A DNA stretch of 53,814 nt from Gammaproteobacteria bacterium RIFCSPHIGHO2_12_FULL_63_22 (GCA_001801685.1 MGYJ01000069.1:1-53814), one strand, 5' to 3'; numbered from the stretch's first letter, positions 45,032-53,631 are shown. Numbers and translations: made by a program. Notes: generated by a model from the letters alone, not told the origin.

Positions 45032-45605
45032 GGGCCATTACCTCGGTGTCCAGGTGCAGCAGGCCGCGCAGCTTTCGGGTGCCGCGCGCCAGTTGCGATT
45101 TTGAGAACGAGACGCTCTTGCCGGTGGCGTTGGCGATCTCTTCGTGTGTGTAGCCCTCCGCGTGGTACAGCCAGATCACGCTGCGCGTCGCGCCGGGGAG
45201 CCGGGCCAGCGCCTGTCCCAGGATGGCGGCATCGGCTGCGCGCGGCGGCAGCATCAGGTCGGTCGCCGGCAGTTCGGATTCGTCGATGCCGTCATCGCTG
45301 AGGAAGCGGCCGCGGCGGCGCAGCAACATCAGCGATTCATTCACCGCGATCTGCCGCAGCCAGCCCCAGAAGGGCGAGTCGCCGCGAAATTCCCCGAGTC
45401 GGTCGAACAGTTTCAGCATGGTGTCCTGCAGGATGTCCTGGGCTTCCTCGCGCTGGCCGGTCAGGCGCAGCGCGAGCGTGAAGACGGGCCGCTCGAACCA
45501 GCGATACAACTGCTCGAACGCCGCCGGCTCGCCGGCGCGCGCGCGGGCGAGCAGGGCCTTGGGCACGTCGATCGCGAAGGACGAGGTTGGGCTCACACTG
45601 GACAT
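45024..45605 (-). CDS. ECF-type RNA polymerase sigma factor
   Basis: 193 aa. Region 2 has EEAQDILQDTMLKLFDRL (about residues 54-71), followed by FWGWLRQIAVNESLMLLRRR. Region 4 has VIWLYHAEGYTHEEIANATG. These are typical of group 4 (sigma-70, ECF) factors that respond to envelope signals. The promoter it recognises is unknown; the three-gene unit ends at the terminator at 42961-42993. Confidence 0.92.
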   Translation of the reverse strand: MSSVSPTSSFAIDVPKALLARARAGEPAAFEQLYRWFERPVFTLALRLTGQREEAQDILQDTMLKLFDRLGEFRGDSPFWGWLRQIAVNESLMLLRRRGRFLSDDGIDESELPATDLMLPPRAADAAILGQALARLPGATRSVIWLYHAEGYTHEEIANATGKSVSFSKSQLARGTRKLRGLLHLDTEVMAHG

Positions 45606-45702
45606 GGATGCACCCGGGCGGAAAAGGGTCGCAGCCGGTTTGACCGGCGAAGGGGCAGGGGATTCCTTATACTCCCCGCAACTTCACGTGGGAGCGGTTC
45701 CG

Positions 45703-46665
45703 ATGGCTGGTACGACCTTGTTGACCTTCATCGTGGTGCTGGCCGGCATCATCGTCCTGATCAAGACGGTACGCATGGTGCCCCAGGGCTTCGAGTGGAC
45801 CGTCGAGCGCTTCGGCAAGTACACCCACACCATGTCGCCGGGCCTGCACTTCCTGATGCCCATCGCCCAGACCGTCGGCCGCAAGGTCAACATGATGGAG
45901 CAGGTGCTGGACGTGCCCAGCCAGGACGTCATCACCAAGGACAACGCGGTGGTGAAGGTGGACGGCGTGATCTTCTTCCAGGTGCTCGATGCCGCCAAGG
46001 CCGCCTACGAGGTGTCCAACCTCGAGCAGGCGACGGTTGCCCTGGTGATGACCAACATCCGTACCTCGATCGGTTCGATGGACCTCGACGAGTCGCTGTC
46101 GAAGCGCGACGAGATCAACGCCAAGCTGCTGTCGGTGGTGGACGTGGCAACGCACCCCTGGGGCATCAAGGTCAACCGCATCGAGCTCAAGGACATCCAG
46201 CCGCCGCGCGACCTGATCGATTCGATGGCGCGACAGATGAAGGCCGAGCGCGAGAAGCGCGCGCAGATCCTGGAAGCGGAAGGCTCGCGCGCCTCCGAAA
46301 TCCTGCGCGCCGAAGGCGAGAAGACCGCCGCCGTGCTGCAGGCCGAGGGCAAGAAGGAAGCCGCTTTCCGCGAGGCCGAAGCGCGCGAGCGCCTGGCCGA
46401 AGCGGAAGCCAAGGCGACGCAGGTTGTTTCGCTGGCGATTTCGCAAGGCAACGTGCAGGCCATCAACTACTTCATTGCCCAGAAATACATCGAGGCGCTG
46501 AAGGATTTCGCGACCTCGCCGAACCAGAAATTGTTCATGCTGCCGATGGAAGTGACCGGCGTGCTCGGCTCGCTGGCCGGCATCGCCGAACTGGCGAAGG
46601 ATTCACTGGGCGGCAAGGCCGGCCCGGTAGCCGTGCCGCCGAAGCCGCCGCGCCTGGAGGGTTGA
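45703..46665 (+). CDS. qmcA: SPFH/stomatin-like membrane protein QmcA
   Basis: 320 aa from ATG 45703 (GGAG upstream; the frame is open to 45223 antisense to the sigma gene). One N-terminal membrane anchor (LLTFIVVLAGIIVLI), an SPFH/band 7 domain (about 25-200, with VPQGFEWTVERFGKY and VDGVIFFQV), then a coiled-coil Ala/Glu stretch (about 195-250). Such proteins form membrane-associated rings at lipid microdomains and interact with FtsH. The next gene encodes its usual NfeD partner. Confidence 0.9.
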   Translation: MAGTTLLTFIVVLAGIIVLIKTVRMVPQGFEWTVERFGKYTHTMSPGLHFLMPIAQTVGRKVNMMEQVLDVPSQDVITKDNAVVKVDGVIFFQVLDAAKAAYEVSNLEQATVALVMTNIRTSIGSMDLDESLSKRDEINAKLLSVVDVATHPWGIKVNRIELKDIQPPRDLIDSMARQMKAEREKRAQILEAEGSRASEILRAEGEKTAAVLQAEGKKEAAFREAEARERLAEAEAKATQVVSLAISQGNVQAINYFIAQKYIEALKDFATSPNQKLFMLPMEVTGVLGSLAGIAELAKDSLGGKAGPVAVPPKPPRLEG

Positions 46666-46668
46666 TCG

Positions 46669-47100
46669 ATGCGCGCTGAAGTCATTGCCTGGGCCTGCCT
46701 GTCGCTGGCCCTGATATCGGCCGAAGTGATGGCGCCCGGCGTCTTCCTGCTGTGGCTCGGCATTGCCGCTGCCGTGGTGTTCGGGGTGGTGCTGCTGGTG
46801 CCGGGCATTCCTGTCCTGTGGCAGGCGCTCGGCTTCATCGTGCTGAGCTTCGCTTCCATCGCGGTGTACCGGAAGCACTTCCGCCAGGACGCCGAACGCA
46901 GCGACCAGCCCCTGTTGAACCGCCGCGCGGAACACTTCATCGGCAGGAATTACGTCCTGGAATCGGCCATCGTCAACGGTTCCGGCCGCCTGAAGATCGG
47001 CGACGCCTTCTGGACTGTCACCGGCGAAGACCTGCCGGTCGGCACCCGCGTGCGCGTCGTGCAATCTGACGGCATGGTCCTGACCGTCGTCGCTGACTAG
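46669..47100 (+). CDS. NfeD-like membrane protein
   Basis: 143 aa. Two hydrophobic segments at the N-terminus (about 7-30 and 36-58), then an OB-fold soluble domain (about 80-143; NGSGRLKIGDAFWTV and GTRVRVVQSDGMVLTV). It belongs to the short NfeD/YbbK-partner class that is nearly always found beside stomatin-like proteins. The start lies three bases after the qmcA stop, so the two form one operon. Confidence 0.88.
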   Translation: MRAEVIAWACLSLALISAEVMAPGVFLLWLGIAAAVVFGVVLLVPGIPVLWQALGFIVLSFASIAVYRKHFRQDAERSDQPLLNRRAEHFIGRNYVLESAIVNGSGRLKIGDAFWTVTGEDLPVGTRVRVVQSDGMVLTVVAD

Positions 47101-47145
47101 GCTCTCGAAGCGGTTTCGCGTACTAGCGGTACGCGTTACGGTGCA

Positions 47146-47230
47146 GCGGGGGTCGGTATTCACTTCGAGTCGCTGCACTCGCGCCTTGCGGCGCTCGCGC
47201 GACTTTGTCGAAGCAAACACCGCCCCCCGC
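47146..47230. repeat. Long imperfect inverted repeat (hairpin 1 of the 47.1-47.7 kb gap)
   Basis: Outer arms 47146-47168 and 47208-47230 (about 19 of 23 positions complementary) enclose an inner AGTCGC / GCGACT and GCGCC / GGCGC stem. It follows the nfeD stop by 46 bases. Confidence 0.6.
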
Positions 47231-47371
47231 TCCTATCCGCAATCCGTACTTCTGCCCTGCTGTCCTCACGACCAGGTACCCATCCAAGGTTTCCGCCTCG
47301 TCTCGGCGAATGGCAGGGTCAGAGAGGTAATAGACGGGGTCACCGGTCTCGTTCTTATTCTGTCGAAGCGC

Positions 47372-47490
47372 CGCTTGTCACGTGGTGGAGCCACGTGTGC
47401 ACTCTCTTTGAAATTTCAGGCTTCGAATTGGAGGCGCGGCGTCCGCTTTGCCCCTCGCTTCGGACGTGGTTGGACCACGTCTGCTTTCTC
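47372..47490. repeat. Two directly repeated hairpins
   Basis: Two 35-base copies (47372-47406 and 47456-47490), 84 bases apart, share CGCTT....ACGTGGT..GG..CCACGT.TGC...CTC. Each contains a near-perfect stem, CACGTGG/CCACGTG in the first and GACGTGG/CCACGTC in the second. The paired changes (C to G and G to C) keep the stem intact, which suggests selection for the structure. Confidence 0.65.
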
Positions 47491-47522
47491 CGAGCTATCG
47501 CGTTGGTGAATGGGTCGACGTC

Positions 47523-47623
47523 GGGGAAGGGCGTGTTCGTCCGAGCGGGGCAGGACGCCAGGAGCGGCGGCGTGTAAAAAACAGGACGTTTTTTCCACGA
47601 CGCGGACGAACACGCCCTTTCCC
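47523..47623. repeat. Long inverted repeat before gcvT
   Basis: Outer arms 47523-47543 and 47603-47623 (GGGCGTGTTCGTCCG and its complement) flank an inner AAAAAACAGG..TTTTTT hairpin at 47575-47594. The rest of the gap up to gcvT holds an extended TGCGATAATG (about 47679-47688) that may be a -10 element. I see no protein gene and no glycine riboswitch here. Confidence 0.65.
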
Positions 47624-47715
47624 GGCGCCGCGCGGAATTTCGTAAACCGCTCTTCACGTGAAAAAGAAGCGGCACAAATGCGATAATGGCGGTCTTTCCG
47701 CCGGGATGGGTCCTG

Positions 47716-48801
47716 ATGACCAAGCAGACTGTATTCAACGCCACCCATCGCGCCCTCGGCGCCAAGATGGTGGATTTCGGTGGCTGGGACATGCCCATCC
47801 ATTACGGGTCGCAGATCGACGAACACCACCAGGTGCGGCGCGACGCCGGCATGTTCGACGTCTCGCACATGACCGTGCTCGACATGCATGGCGACAAGGT
47901 CCGCCCCTTCCTGCGCCTGCTGGTCGCCAACTCCGTGGACAAGCTGACGAAGTCTGGCAAGGCACTGTATTCGGCCATGCTCGACGACAGCGGTGGCGTG
48001 GTGGACGACTTGATCATCTATTACCTGCGCGAGGATTTCTTCCGCGTGGTGGTAAATGCTGCAACGCGGGACAAAGACGTCGCGTGGATCACGGGGAAGG
48101 CAGCGCCCTTCGGCATCGACATCAAGGAGCGCCGCGACCTGGCGATGGTGGCAGTGCAGGGTCCGAATGCACGCGACAAGGTGCTGGGCCTGCTGTCGCC
48201 CGATGCCGCCGCGCGGGTCGCGAAGCTCGGCAAGTTCGTTGCCGCGGATGCCGACGGCCTGTTCGTCGCGCGCACCGGCTATACGGGCGAGGACGGCTTC
48301 GAGATCATGGTGCCGGAAACGCAGGCCGTGGAATTCTGGAATCGTTTACTCGCCGCCGGCGTGAAGCCGGCGGGCCTCGGCGCGCGCGACACGCTGCGCC
48401 TGGAAGCGGGCATGGCCCTGTACGGCCAGGACATGGATGAAAGCGTTTCTCCGCTTGAAGCCGGCCTGTCCTGGACGGTCACGTTCGATGAAGGGCGCGA
48501 CTTCACCGGCCGCGCCGCGCTGGAAGCGCAGAAGTCCGTGGGCGCGCCGCGACAGATGATTGGCCTGGTGCTCGACGAGAAAGGCGTGCTGCGCCACGGC
48601 CAGGCAGTCTTCACGGCGGCGGGCGAGGGCGAGATCCTGTCCGGTACCTTCTCGCCGACCCTGGGCAAGGCCATTGCGCTTGCGCGTGTGCCAGCAGGTG
48701 AAACCGGCGCGGTGGAGGTGGATATCCGCGGCAAGCGCCTGCCGGTGCGCGTCGTGCGTTATCCCTTCGTCCGTGACGGCGCCGCCCAAGCCGGCGTCTG
48801 A
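47716..48801 (+). CDS. gcvT: Glycine cleavage system T protein (aminomethyltransferase)
   Basis: 361 aa from ATG 47716 ([11 protein letters not shown]; an upstream in-frame ATG at 47686 is less likely). It releases ammonia from the aminomethyl group on the H protein and passes methylene to THF. Signatures are [38 protein letters not shown] and [13 protein letters not shown]. The one-carbon units feed metF, encoded elsewhere in this window. It heads the gcvT-gcvH-gcvPA set. Confidence 0.96.
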   Translation: MTKQTVFNATHRALGAKMVDFGGWDMPIHYGSQIDEHHQVRRDAGMFDVSHMTVLDMHGDKVRPFLRLLVANSVDKLTKSGKALYSAMLDDSGGVVDDLIIYYLREDFFRVVVNAATRDKDVAWITGKAAPFGIDIKERRDLAMVAVQGPNARDKVLGLLSPDAAARVAKLGKFVAADADGLFVARTGYTGEDGFEIMVPETQAVEFWNRLLAAGVKPAGLGARDTLRLEAGMALYGQDMDESVSPLEAGLSWTVTFDEGRDFTGRAALEAQKSVGAPRQMIGLVLDEKGVLRHGQAVFTAAGEGEILSGTFSPTLGKAIALARVPAGETGAVEVDIRGKRLPVRVVRYPFVRDGAAQAGV

Positions 48802-48854
48802 CCGGCTAAACTATCCCCCTCCCCACGCACCATCCAGCCAACACGAGTCCAGTC

Positions 48855-49250
48855 ATGAGCGAAATCCCAGGCGACCTGAAATTCCTCAAATCCCATGAGT
48901 GGGCCCGCGTCGAAGACAACGGACAGGTCACCGTCGGAATTTCCGATCATGCCCAGGGTTTGTTGGGCGACCTGGTCTACGTCGAGCTCCCCGAAGTCGG
49001 CGACACCGTCACCACCGGCGGCGCCGTCGCCGTGGTCGAATCGGTGAAGGCCGCGTCCGATGTGTACAGCCCGGTCTCCGGCAAGGTCGTCGCGGTCAAC
49101 GCTGCGCTGGCCGACAAGCCCGAGACCATCAACGAAGACGCGTACGGCGAAGGCTGGATCCTGGTCGTGCAGCCCGACGACATGGAGCAGATGAACGAGC
49201 TGCTTTCGCCCGACGACTACGCCGAGTTGATCGAAGGCGAAGACCACTGA
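48855..49250 (+). CDS. gcvH: Glycine cleavage system H protein
   Basis: 131 aa. It carries the lipoyl arm that shuttles the aminomethyl group between P, T and L proteins. The lipoylated lysine is K65 in [12 protein letters not shown]. The fold landmarks [19 protein letters not shown] and GEGWILVV are intact. It starts 53 bases after gcvT. Confidence 0.97.
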   Translation: MSEIPGDLKFLKSHEWARVEDNGQVTVGISDHAQGLLGDLVYVELPEVGDTVTTGGAVAVVESVKAASDVYSPVSGKVVAVNAALADKPETINEDAYGEGWILVVQPDDMEQMNELLSPDDYAELIEGEDH

Positions 49251-49339
49251 TCAACGGTTGCCACCGCCGCCGCCCCGGCCGCCCTGTGCGGCCGGTGTGC
49301 TTTTCAGCCCCCGACATTTCCTGACCAAGAAGCCCGCCC

Positions 49340-50692
49340 ATGCCGTTCCTGCCGCATACCGAATCCGACGTCGCCGCCATGCTGAAGGCCATCGGCGCCA
49401 ACAGCATTGAAGACCTGTTCGACGAAATTCCGTCCGAGCTGATCATCAAGTCCCTGGCCAAGGTGCCCGAGACCGCCAACGAAATGGAAGTCGTGCGGCT
49501 GATGCAGGCGCGCGCACGGCAGGACGAGACGACGCTGAACTTCGCCGGCGCCGGCGCCTACGAGCATCACATCCCGGCCGCCATCTGGCAGATCGTCGGC
49601 CGCGGCGAGTTCTACTCCGCGTACACGCCCTACCAGGCCGAGGCCAGCCAGGGCACGCTGCAACTGATCTACGAATACCAGACCATGATGACGCGCCTCA
49701 CCGGCATGGACATCAGCAACGCCTCGATGTACGACGGCGCGACCGCGGTCGCCGAAGCCGTGCTGATGGCCGAGCGCAGCCAGAAGAAGGGCGGCGCGCA
49801 TCGCGTGCTGGTGCCCGAGTCGCTGCATCCCGCCTACCGGCGCACGCTGAAGGCCATCATCGAGATGCAGGGCATCGAGATCGTGACGCTGCCGTGCCCG
49901 ACCGGCCGCCTCGAACTGTCGACGCTGGACGCGGTGCAGGGCGAGTTCACCGCGCTGGTCATCCCGCAGCCGAACTTCTTCGGCGTGCTGGAGGAAGTGG
50001 ATGCCTTGACCGATTGGGCGCAGGCGCGTGGCGCGCTGGCGATCGCCGTGGTCAATCCCATGTCGCTGGCTCTGCTGAAGGCGCCCGGGCGCTGGGGCGC
50101 GAAAGGCGTGGACATCACCTGCGGTGATGGCCAGCCGCTTGGCGTGCCGATGTCGTCGGGCGGCCCGTTCTTCGGTTTCCTGGCGTGCCGCAAGGACATC
50201 GTGCGCAACATGCCGGGCCGCATCGTCGGCCGCACCACCGACGTGGACGGCCGCATCGGCTACACGCTGACCCTGCAGGCGCGCGAGCAGCACATCCGCC
50301 GCGCCAAGGCGACGTCCAACATCTGCACGAACCAGGGCCTGCTCGTGACGGCTGCCACCATCTACATGGCCATCACCGGTCCGGAAGGATTGCGTCGCGT
50401 GGCCGCCGCGTCGGCGTCCAACCTGCAGGCGCTGCGCGCCCGCCTGGAAAAGATCCCCGGCGTGCGCGCCCGCTTCGGCGACCAGTCGCATTTCCACGAA
50501 GCCGCATTCGACTTGCCCAAGCCCGCGCAAGCGGTCATCGAGAAACTCGCCGGGCAGAGAATCCTGGCGGGCGTCGCACTGGGTCGCGACTACGCCGGAA
50601 TGGATGGCGTGCTGCTCGCCTGCACCACCGAAACCAAGACGATGGCCGACATCGAGAGCTTCGCGCTGGCCCTGGAAAGCGCGCTGGCCTGA
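49340..50692 (+). CDS. gcvPA: Glycine dehydrogenase (decarboxylating) subunit 1
   Basis: 450 aa, the N-terminal half of the P protein in organisms with a split enzyme. Features are [56 protein letters not shown] and SSGGPFFGF. The PLP lysine is carried by the partner subunit GcvPB, which is not encoded in this window; downstream comes the H1-like gene. The frame ends naturally, so this is a true split subunit rather than a truncated long P protein. Confidence 0.95.
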   Translation: MPFLPHTESDVAAMLKAIGANSIEDLFDEIPSELIIKSLAKVPETANEMEVVRLMQARARQDETTLNFAGAGAYEHHIPAAIWQIVGRGEFYSAYTPYQAEASQGTLQLIYEYQTMMTRLTGMDISNASMYDGATAVAEAVLMAERSQKKGGAHRVLVPESLHPAYRRTLKAIIEMQGIEIVTLPCPTGRLELSTLDAVQGEFTALVIPQPNFFGVLEEVDALTDWAQARGALAIAVVNPMSLALLKAPGRWGAKGVDITCGDGQPLGVPMSSGGPFFGFLACRKDIVRNMPGRIVGRTTDVDGRIGYTLTLQAREQHIRRAKATSNICTNQGLLVTAATIYMAITGPEGLRRVAAASASNLQALRARLEKIPGVRARFGDQSHFHEAAFDLPKPAQAVIEKLAGQRILAGVALGRDYAGMDGVLLACTTETKTMADIESFALALESALA

Positions 50693-50730
50693 CTCGAATC
50701 GGGAAAAAAATCCGCGCACTTTTGCATTTT

Positions 50731-50752
50731 CGGCGTCTCCGGCGCCGTTTTT
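50731..50752 (+). terminator. Probable intrinsic terminator after gcvPA
   Basis: A short CGGCG / CGCCG stem is followed by TTTTT, 39 bases after the stop. Confidence 0.6.
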
Positions 50753-50790
50753 CCGCCCGCTGAAAATAGTCCGCTTCATGCCTCGTTCCG

Positions 50791-50843
50791 GCGCGCCGAT
50801 CGACATCGGCGCGCATCCTTCGCGGCGGCGCGCATCGCGCCGC
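50791..50843. other. Two strong hairpins in the gcvPA / H1-like intergenic region
   Basis: The first has a perfect ten-pair stem, 50791-50800 with 50805-50814, and a CGAC loop. The second, GCGGCGCG / CGCGCCGC, spans about 50825-50843 with a CAT loop. Beyond them, up to about 50990, there is a poly-T tract (near 50883-50890) and GC-rich sequence with no gene. Role unknown. Confidence 0.55.
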
Positions 50844-50997
50844 GAATTCGCGGATTGCATTTAAACCCGGCAAATACCGCATTTTTTTTTCGCATGCGAT
50901 CAGGCGAGCGTTCCGGCCGGGAGAAATCACGCTCGCCATTGGCAGCGACGCGCCGCCCGCCGCCGGGATCGGCCCCGAAAATATTTCCGTAAAATAG

Positions 50998-51026
50998 TTG
51001 ACATCGTAAAATCACGTGATTAGCTT
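50998..51026 (+). promoter_or_regulatory. Candidate promoter with palindromic operator for the H1-like gene
   Basis: A perfect TTGACA (50998-51003) is followed after 17 bases by TAGCTT (51021-51026), a weak -10. The perfect 12-bp palindrome AATCACGTGATT lies in the spacer (51010-51021), where a bound regulator would block or activate transcription. The H1-like start is 319 bases downstream, so the leader would be long. Confidence 0.5.
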
Positions 51027-51183
51027 TCGCCCAGCAGACACTTACTGCGGAAGAGAGTCATCACGAAACAGTCAACAACTCGCTACTCCCTGAAGACCTC
51101 TGCCCAGGACGTAGTTACGGTGGACACAGGATTCGTTTCCTTCAAAAAACGGACCCTTGCATCGATGAGTGAATCCAAATTCC

Positions 51184-51214
51184 ACGCCCGGACCGGTATC
51201 GGCCCGGGCGTTTT
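51184..51214 (+). terminator. Terminator-like hairpin in the leader of the H1-like gene
   Basis: An eight-pair stem ACGCCCGG (51184-51191) / CCGGGCGT (51204-51211) followed by TTTT. It lies between the candidate promoter and the coding start, so it could attenuate transcription or define a short RNA of about 180 bases. A second small hairpin (CACGGAA / TTCCGTG, 51274-51291) lies closer to the gene. Confidence 0.55.
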
Positions 51215-51344
51215 CATGAGCGGCGACCACGCCGCCAACCTATCCGCGGCGGCGTCTGACGCTGCTGCGGTGCGTCACGGAAATCCTTCCGTGGCGGTGC
51301 CTTTGTGACTGGGCGTCCAAAAGCCAACTGACGAGGAGTTGACC

Positions 51345-51770
51345 ATGGCTACCAAGAAAGCTGCAAAAAAACCGGCTAAGAAAGCCGCCAAGAAATCCGT
51401 GAAGAAAGCACCGGCCAAGAAGGCCGCAAAGAAGACCGCCAAGAAGGCAGTCAAGAAGACCGCCAAGAAGGCAGTGAAGAAGACCGCCAAGAAGGCAGTC
51501 AAGAAGACCGCCAAGAAGGCAGTCAAGAAGACCGCCAAGAAAGCTGCCAAGAAAGTAGCCAAGAAGCCGGCTAAGAAGGCCGCCAAGAAAAAGGCAGTCA
51601 AGAAGACCGCCAAGAAAGCTGCAAAGAAAGTAGCCAAGAAGCCGGCCAAGAAGGCCGCTAAAAAGGCTGCCAAGAAGCCGGCGGCAAAGAAGAAGGCTGC
51701 GAAGAAGCCTGCTGCCAAGAAAAAGGCTGCCCCGGCTGCGCCGATGGCACCTGTCGCGCCGGCGATGTAA
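51345..51770 (+). CDS. Histone H1-like DNA-binding protein (KKA repeats)
   Basis: 141 aa from ATG 51345 with GAGGAG six bases upstream. The whole chain is Lys/Ala-rich, built from degenerate units such as KKTAKKAV and KPAKKAAK (four nearly identical KKTAKKAV copies in the middle), and ends in a neutral Ala/Pro tail (APAAPMAPVAPAM). Such proteins resemble the C-terminal tail of eukaryotic H1 and bacterial AlgP/Hc-like proteins and bind DNA or RNA through charge. The underlying DNA is a 24-bp tandem repeat, so copy number may vary between strains. An intrinsic terminator follows. Confidence 0.9.
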   Translation: MATKKAAKKPAKKAAKKSVKKAPAKKAAKKTAKKAVKKTAKKAVKKTAKKAVKKTAKKAVKKTAKKAAKKVAKKPAKKAAKKKAVKKTAKKAAKKVAKKPAKKAAKKAAKKPAAKKKAAKKPAAKKKAAPAAPMAPVAPAM

Positions 51771-51868
51771 TCCGGTAAGACCCGATAGCTGTAATCTCGA
51801 CTCTCTCCCCGTGTAGCCCAGGCGGGGAGAGAGACTTTCCCGGGTACGGAAAGTACCGAAAGAACAAA

Positions 51869-51892
51869 GCGCCGAAAGGCGCTTTTTTCTTT
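51869..51892 (+). terminator. Intrinsic terminator of the H1-like gene
   Basis: Stem AAGCGCC / GGCGCTT with GAAA loop followed by TTTT, about 100 bases after the stop. Confidence 0.88.
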
Positions 51893-51920
51893 TTGGCCAT
51901 TCGGAACGAAAGTCCAAAGC

Positions 51921-52058
51921 CGACGACTGGTGGCGCCGTGGGACACGACTCCTGCGGCCGCCCCGGCGTAACTGCATCCTGCGGACTCAGGGGCGTGCGG
52001 CCGGCCATCCATGGCCGGCCTCCTACGGAGTCATATCCCACGTCGCCACCAGCCGTCG
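51921..52058. repeat. Inverted-repeat element A (core plus unique arms)
   Basis: Arms 51921-51952 and 52027-52058 are complementary at 28 of 32 positions. The sequence between them contains a core (CTGAGTCCGCAGG.. and GGCCATGGATGGCC, read on the minus strand) that recurs in inverse orientation at about 52239-52310. It lies between the H1-like gene and the hydrolase gene. Confidence 0.75.
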
Positions 52059-52114
52059 TGTACGACGGTCGCGTAGCCAAGAAAAAAGAGCACTCGGCTT
52101 TTTGCTTTTCGTAG

Positions 52115-52191
52115 GAGGTGGGGAAGATCGCGCGCTTGCCGATTGCGACGGGGATAGAGAGGCGGCGCTTGCCTCTTCTCTTCCCCACCTC
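52115..52191. repeat. Inverted repeat B
   Basis: Perfect 11-base arms GAGGTGGGGAA (52115-52125) and TTCCCCACCTC (52181-52191) enclose about 55 bases of GC-rich sequence. No gene. Confidence 0.6.
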
Positions 52192-52200
52192 GGCAGTGGA

Positions 52201-52339
52201 CGAACGCTTGGCGGTGACGGGGGATGGGTTCGCACAGGAGGTCGGCCATGGATGGCCGACCGGTCGACACTGAGTCCGCAGGAGCGGCTACGCCGGGGCG
52301 ACCAGGGCGGACCCATCCCCCGGCGCCGTCAAGCGTTCG
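52201..52339. repeat. Inverted-repeat element C (same core as A, different arms)
   Basis: Arms 52201-52229 and 52311-52339 are complementary at 26 of 29 positions. The interior (about 52235-52310) repeats the core of element A on the opposite strand: GGCCATGGATGGCC then CTGAGTCCGCAGGAGCGG then TACGCCGGGGCG. It ends 12 bases before the hydrolase stop. Confidence 0.75.
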
Positions 52340-52350
52340 CGCCGCGAAGA

Positions 52351-53631
52351 CTATGGGTGTGCGGAGTCGTCCTCGACGCCCAACCAGTTCTTGGTGGGCA
52401 GGCCGAGTACGCGGTCCATCAGGGAGGGCAGCAGGCCCGAGGGGGCCGAGCTTTCGCTGTTCCACAGGACCACCATGCCGACGTCTTCGCCGGGCAGCAT
52501 CGCGATCAGTCCGCGGTAGCCCTGCACGGCGCCGCCGTGGAAGACCATCGTGTGGCCGGAATAATTGAACACGCGGAAGCCCAGGCCGTAGTAGGCGTTG
52601 TTGAGGCGCTCGCGACGCCATGGCGAGCCGCGGAGTTCGCCGGGCGTATTCACCTGGGGCGAATGGATCTGGTTGAGGAGGGTGTCGCTCAGCACATCCT
52701 GGCGATGCCCGGTCTGCGCGACCAGCCACTGCGCCATGTCGTGGATGCTGGCGTTGACGCCCGCTGCCGGCGGCACGCGGTAGTAGGTTTCCTTGGGACG
52801 CACCGGCACCCAGCCGCCCCTGCCGCGCACGTGTGGTCGCGCCCAGCTCGTGCTCGCTTCCAGCGCCTCGCGACCGTAGGTGCTGTTGTACATGCCCAGC
52901 GGATGGAAGATGCGCTTCTCGACCTGGTGCGAATAGAAATCGCCGGTGGCGGCGAACACCAGGTCGCTGATCAGGCTGAAGGCGACGTTCTGGTAGGCGT
53001 AGCAATCACCTGGCGTGCAGGCCATCGGCGCGCTGGACAGGCGCTCTGCCAGGAGCGGGTAGGGCGCGTTGTTTTCCAGGTCGCGGTCGTAGGTGTTGTG
53101 GGTCACGCCGACGCGATGGCTCAGCACGTCGCGCACGGTTACCTTGCTCGCGCTGGCGTAGTCGCGCAGCTTGAAGGCCGGCAGCTGGTTGATGATCGGG
53201 TTGTCCCAGTTCATCGCGCCTTCCGACACCAGTTGCGCGGTGAGCGTGGCGGCGAAGCCCTTCGACAAGGACGCCAGGCGAAACACCGTGTCGGTATTCA
53301 CGCGCTGCCCGCCGGGCGCACCGGTCACGCCGTAGGCGCGCAAGGAAATCACCTTGCCGTTCTGGACGATGGCAATCGCCAGGCCCGGCAACTTCTTCTG
53401 CGTGACCAGTTGTTCGGCCAGTCGTTCGACCTGCCGGGCCGACGCAGTGATGTCGGCAACGCCCGGGCGCGCACGCGCAGCCTTGGTGGACGTTGCGGCG
53501 ATCGATGCGAGCGCCTCCGCCGTTCCGGCGGCGGGCTTTTTCGAGTTGGCGGCCTGGCTGTCCGTCGCCGGCAGGGCGGGGCCCAGCGCCAGGCAAACCA
53601 GTGCTGCAAGGCATGCTTTCTTGTGCGTCAT
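52351..53631 (-). CDS. Serine hydrolase, beta-lactamase / penicillin-binding fold (class C type)
   Basis: 426 aa from ATG 53631 (a TTG two codons upstream is possible). A signal peptide (ACLAALVCLALGPALPA) precedes the catalytic fold, which has SxxK as S121-L-S-K124, YxN as Y213-Q-N215 and the third box in FHGGAVQGYRG (about residue 362). This is the AmpC/D-aminopeptidase/esterase (pfam Beta-lactamase) superfamily; members include class C beta-lactamases, DD-peptidases and esterases. The HGG third box instead of KTG is common in the non-lactamase members. Substrate unknown; likely periplasmic. Confidence 0.88.
   Translation of the reverse strand: MTHKKACLAALVCLALGPALPATDSQAANSKKPAAGTAEALASIAATSTKAARARPGVADITASARQVERLAEQLVTQKKLPGLAIAIVQNGKVISLRAYGVTGAPGGQRVNTDTVFRLASLSKGFAATLTAQLVSEGAMNWDNPIINQLPAFKLRDYASASKVTVRDVLSHRVGVTHNTYDRDLENNAPYPLLAERLSSAPMACTPGDCYAYQNVAFSLISDLVFAATGDFYSHQVEKRIFHPLGMYNSTYGREALEASTSWARPHVRGRGGWVPVRPKETYYRVPPAAGVNASIHDMAQWLVAQTGHRQDVLSDTLLNQIHSPQVNTPGELRGSPWRRERLNNAYYGLGFRVFNYSGHTMVFHGGAVQGYRGLIAMLPGEDVGMVVLWNSESSAPSGLLPSLMDRVLGLPTKNWLGVEDDSAHP

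Noticed and set aside
47372-47623. CRISPR array
   Set aside because: Only two 35-bp repeats with one 49-bp spacer and no cas genes; the repeats differ at many positions and form hairpins of another type.
47640-47715. Glycine riboswitch before gcvT
   Set aside because: The conserved GGAGAG and CGCCGAAGG-type blocks of glycine aptamers are not present.
51060-51308. Possible small protein of about 82 aa in the leader of the H1-like gene
   Set aside because: It would need an ATC start (behind GGAAGAGAG) or a late GTG, has no family match, and a terminator-like hairpin lies inside it. Left as leader sequence.
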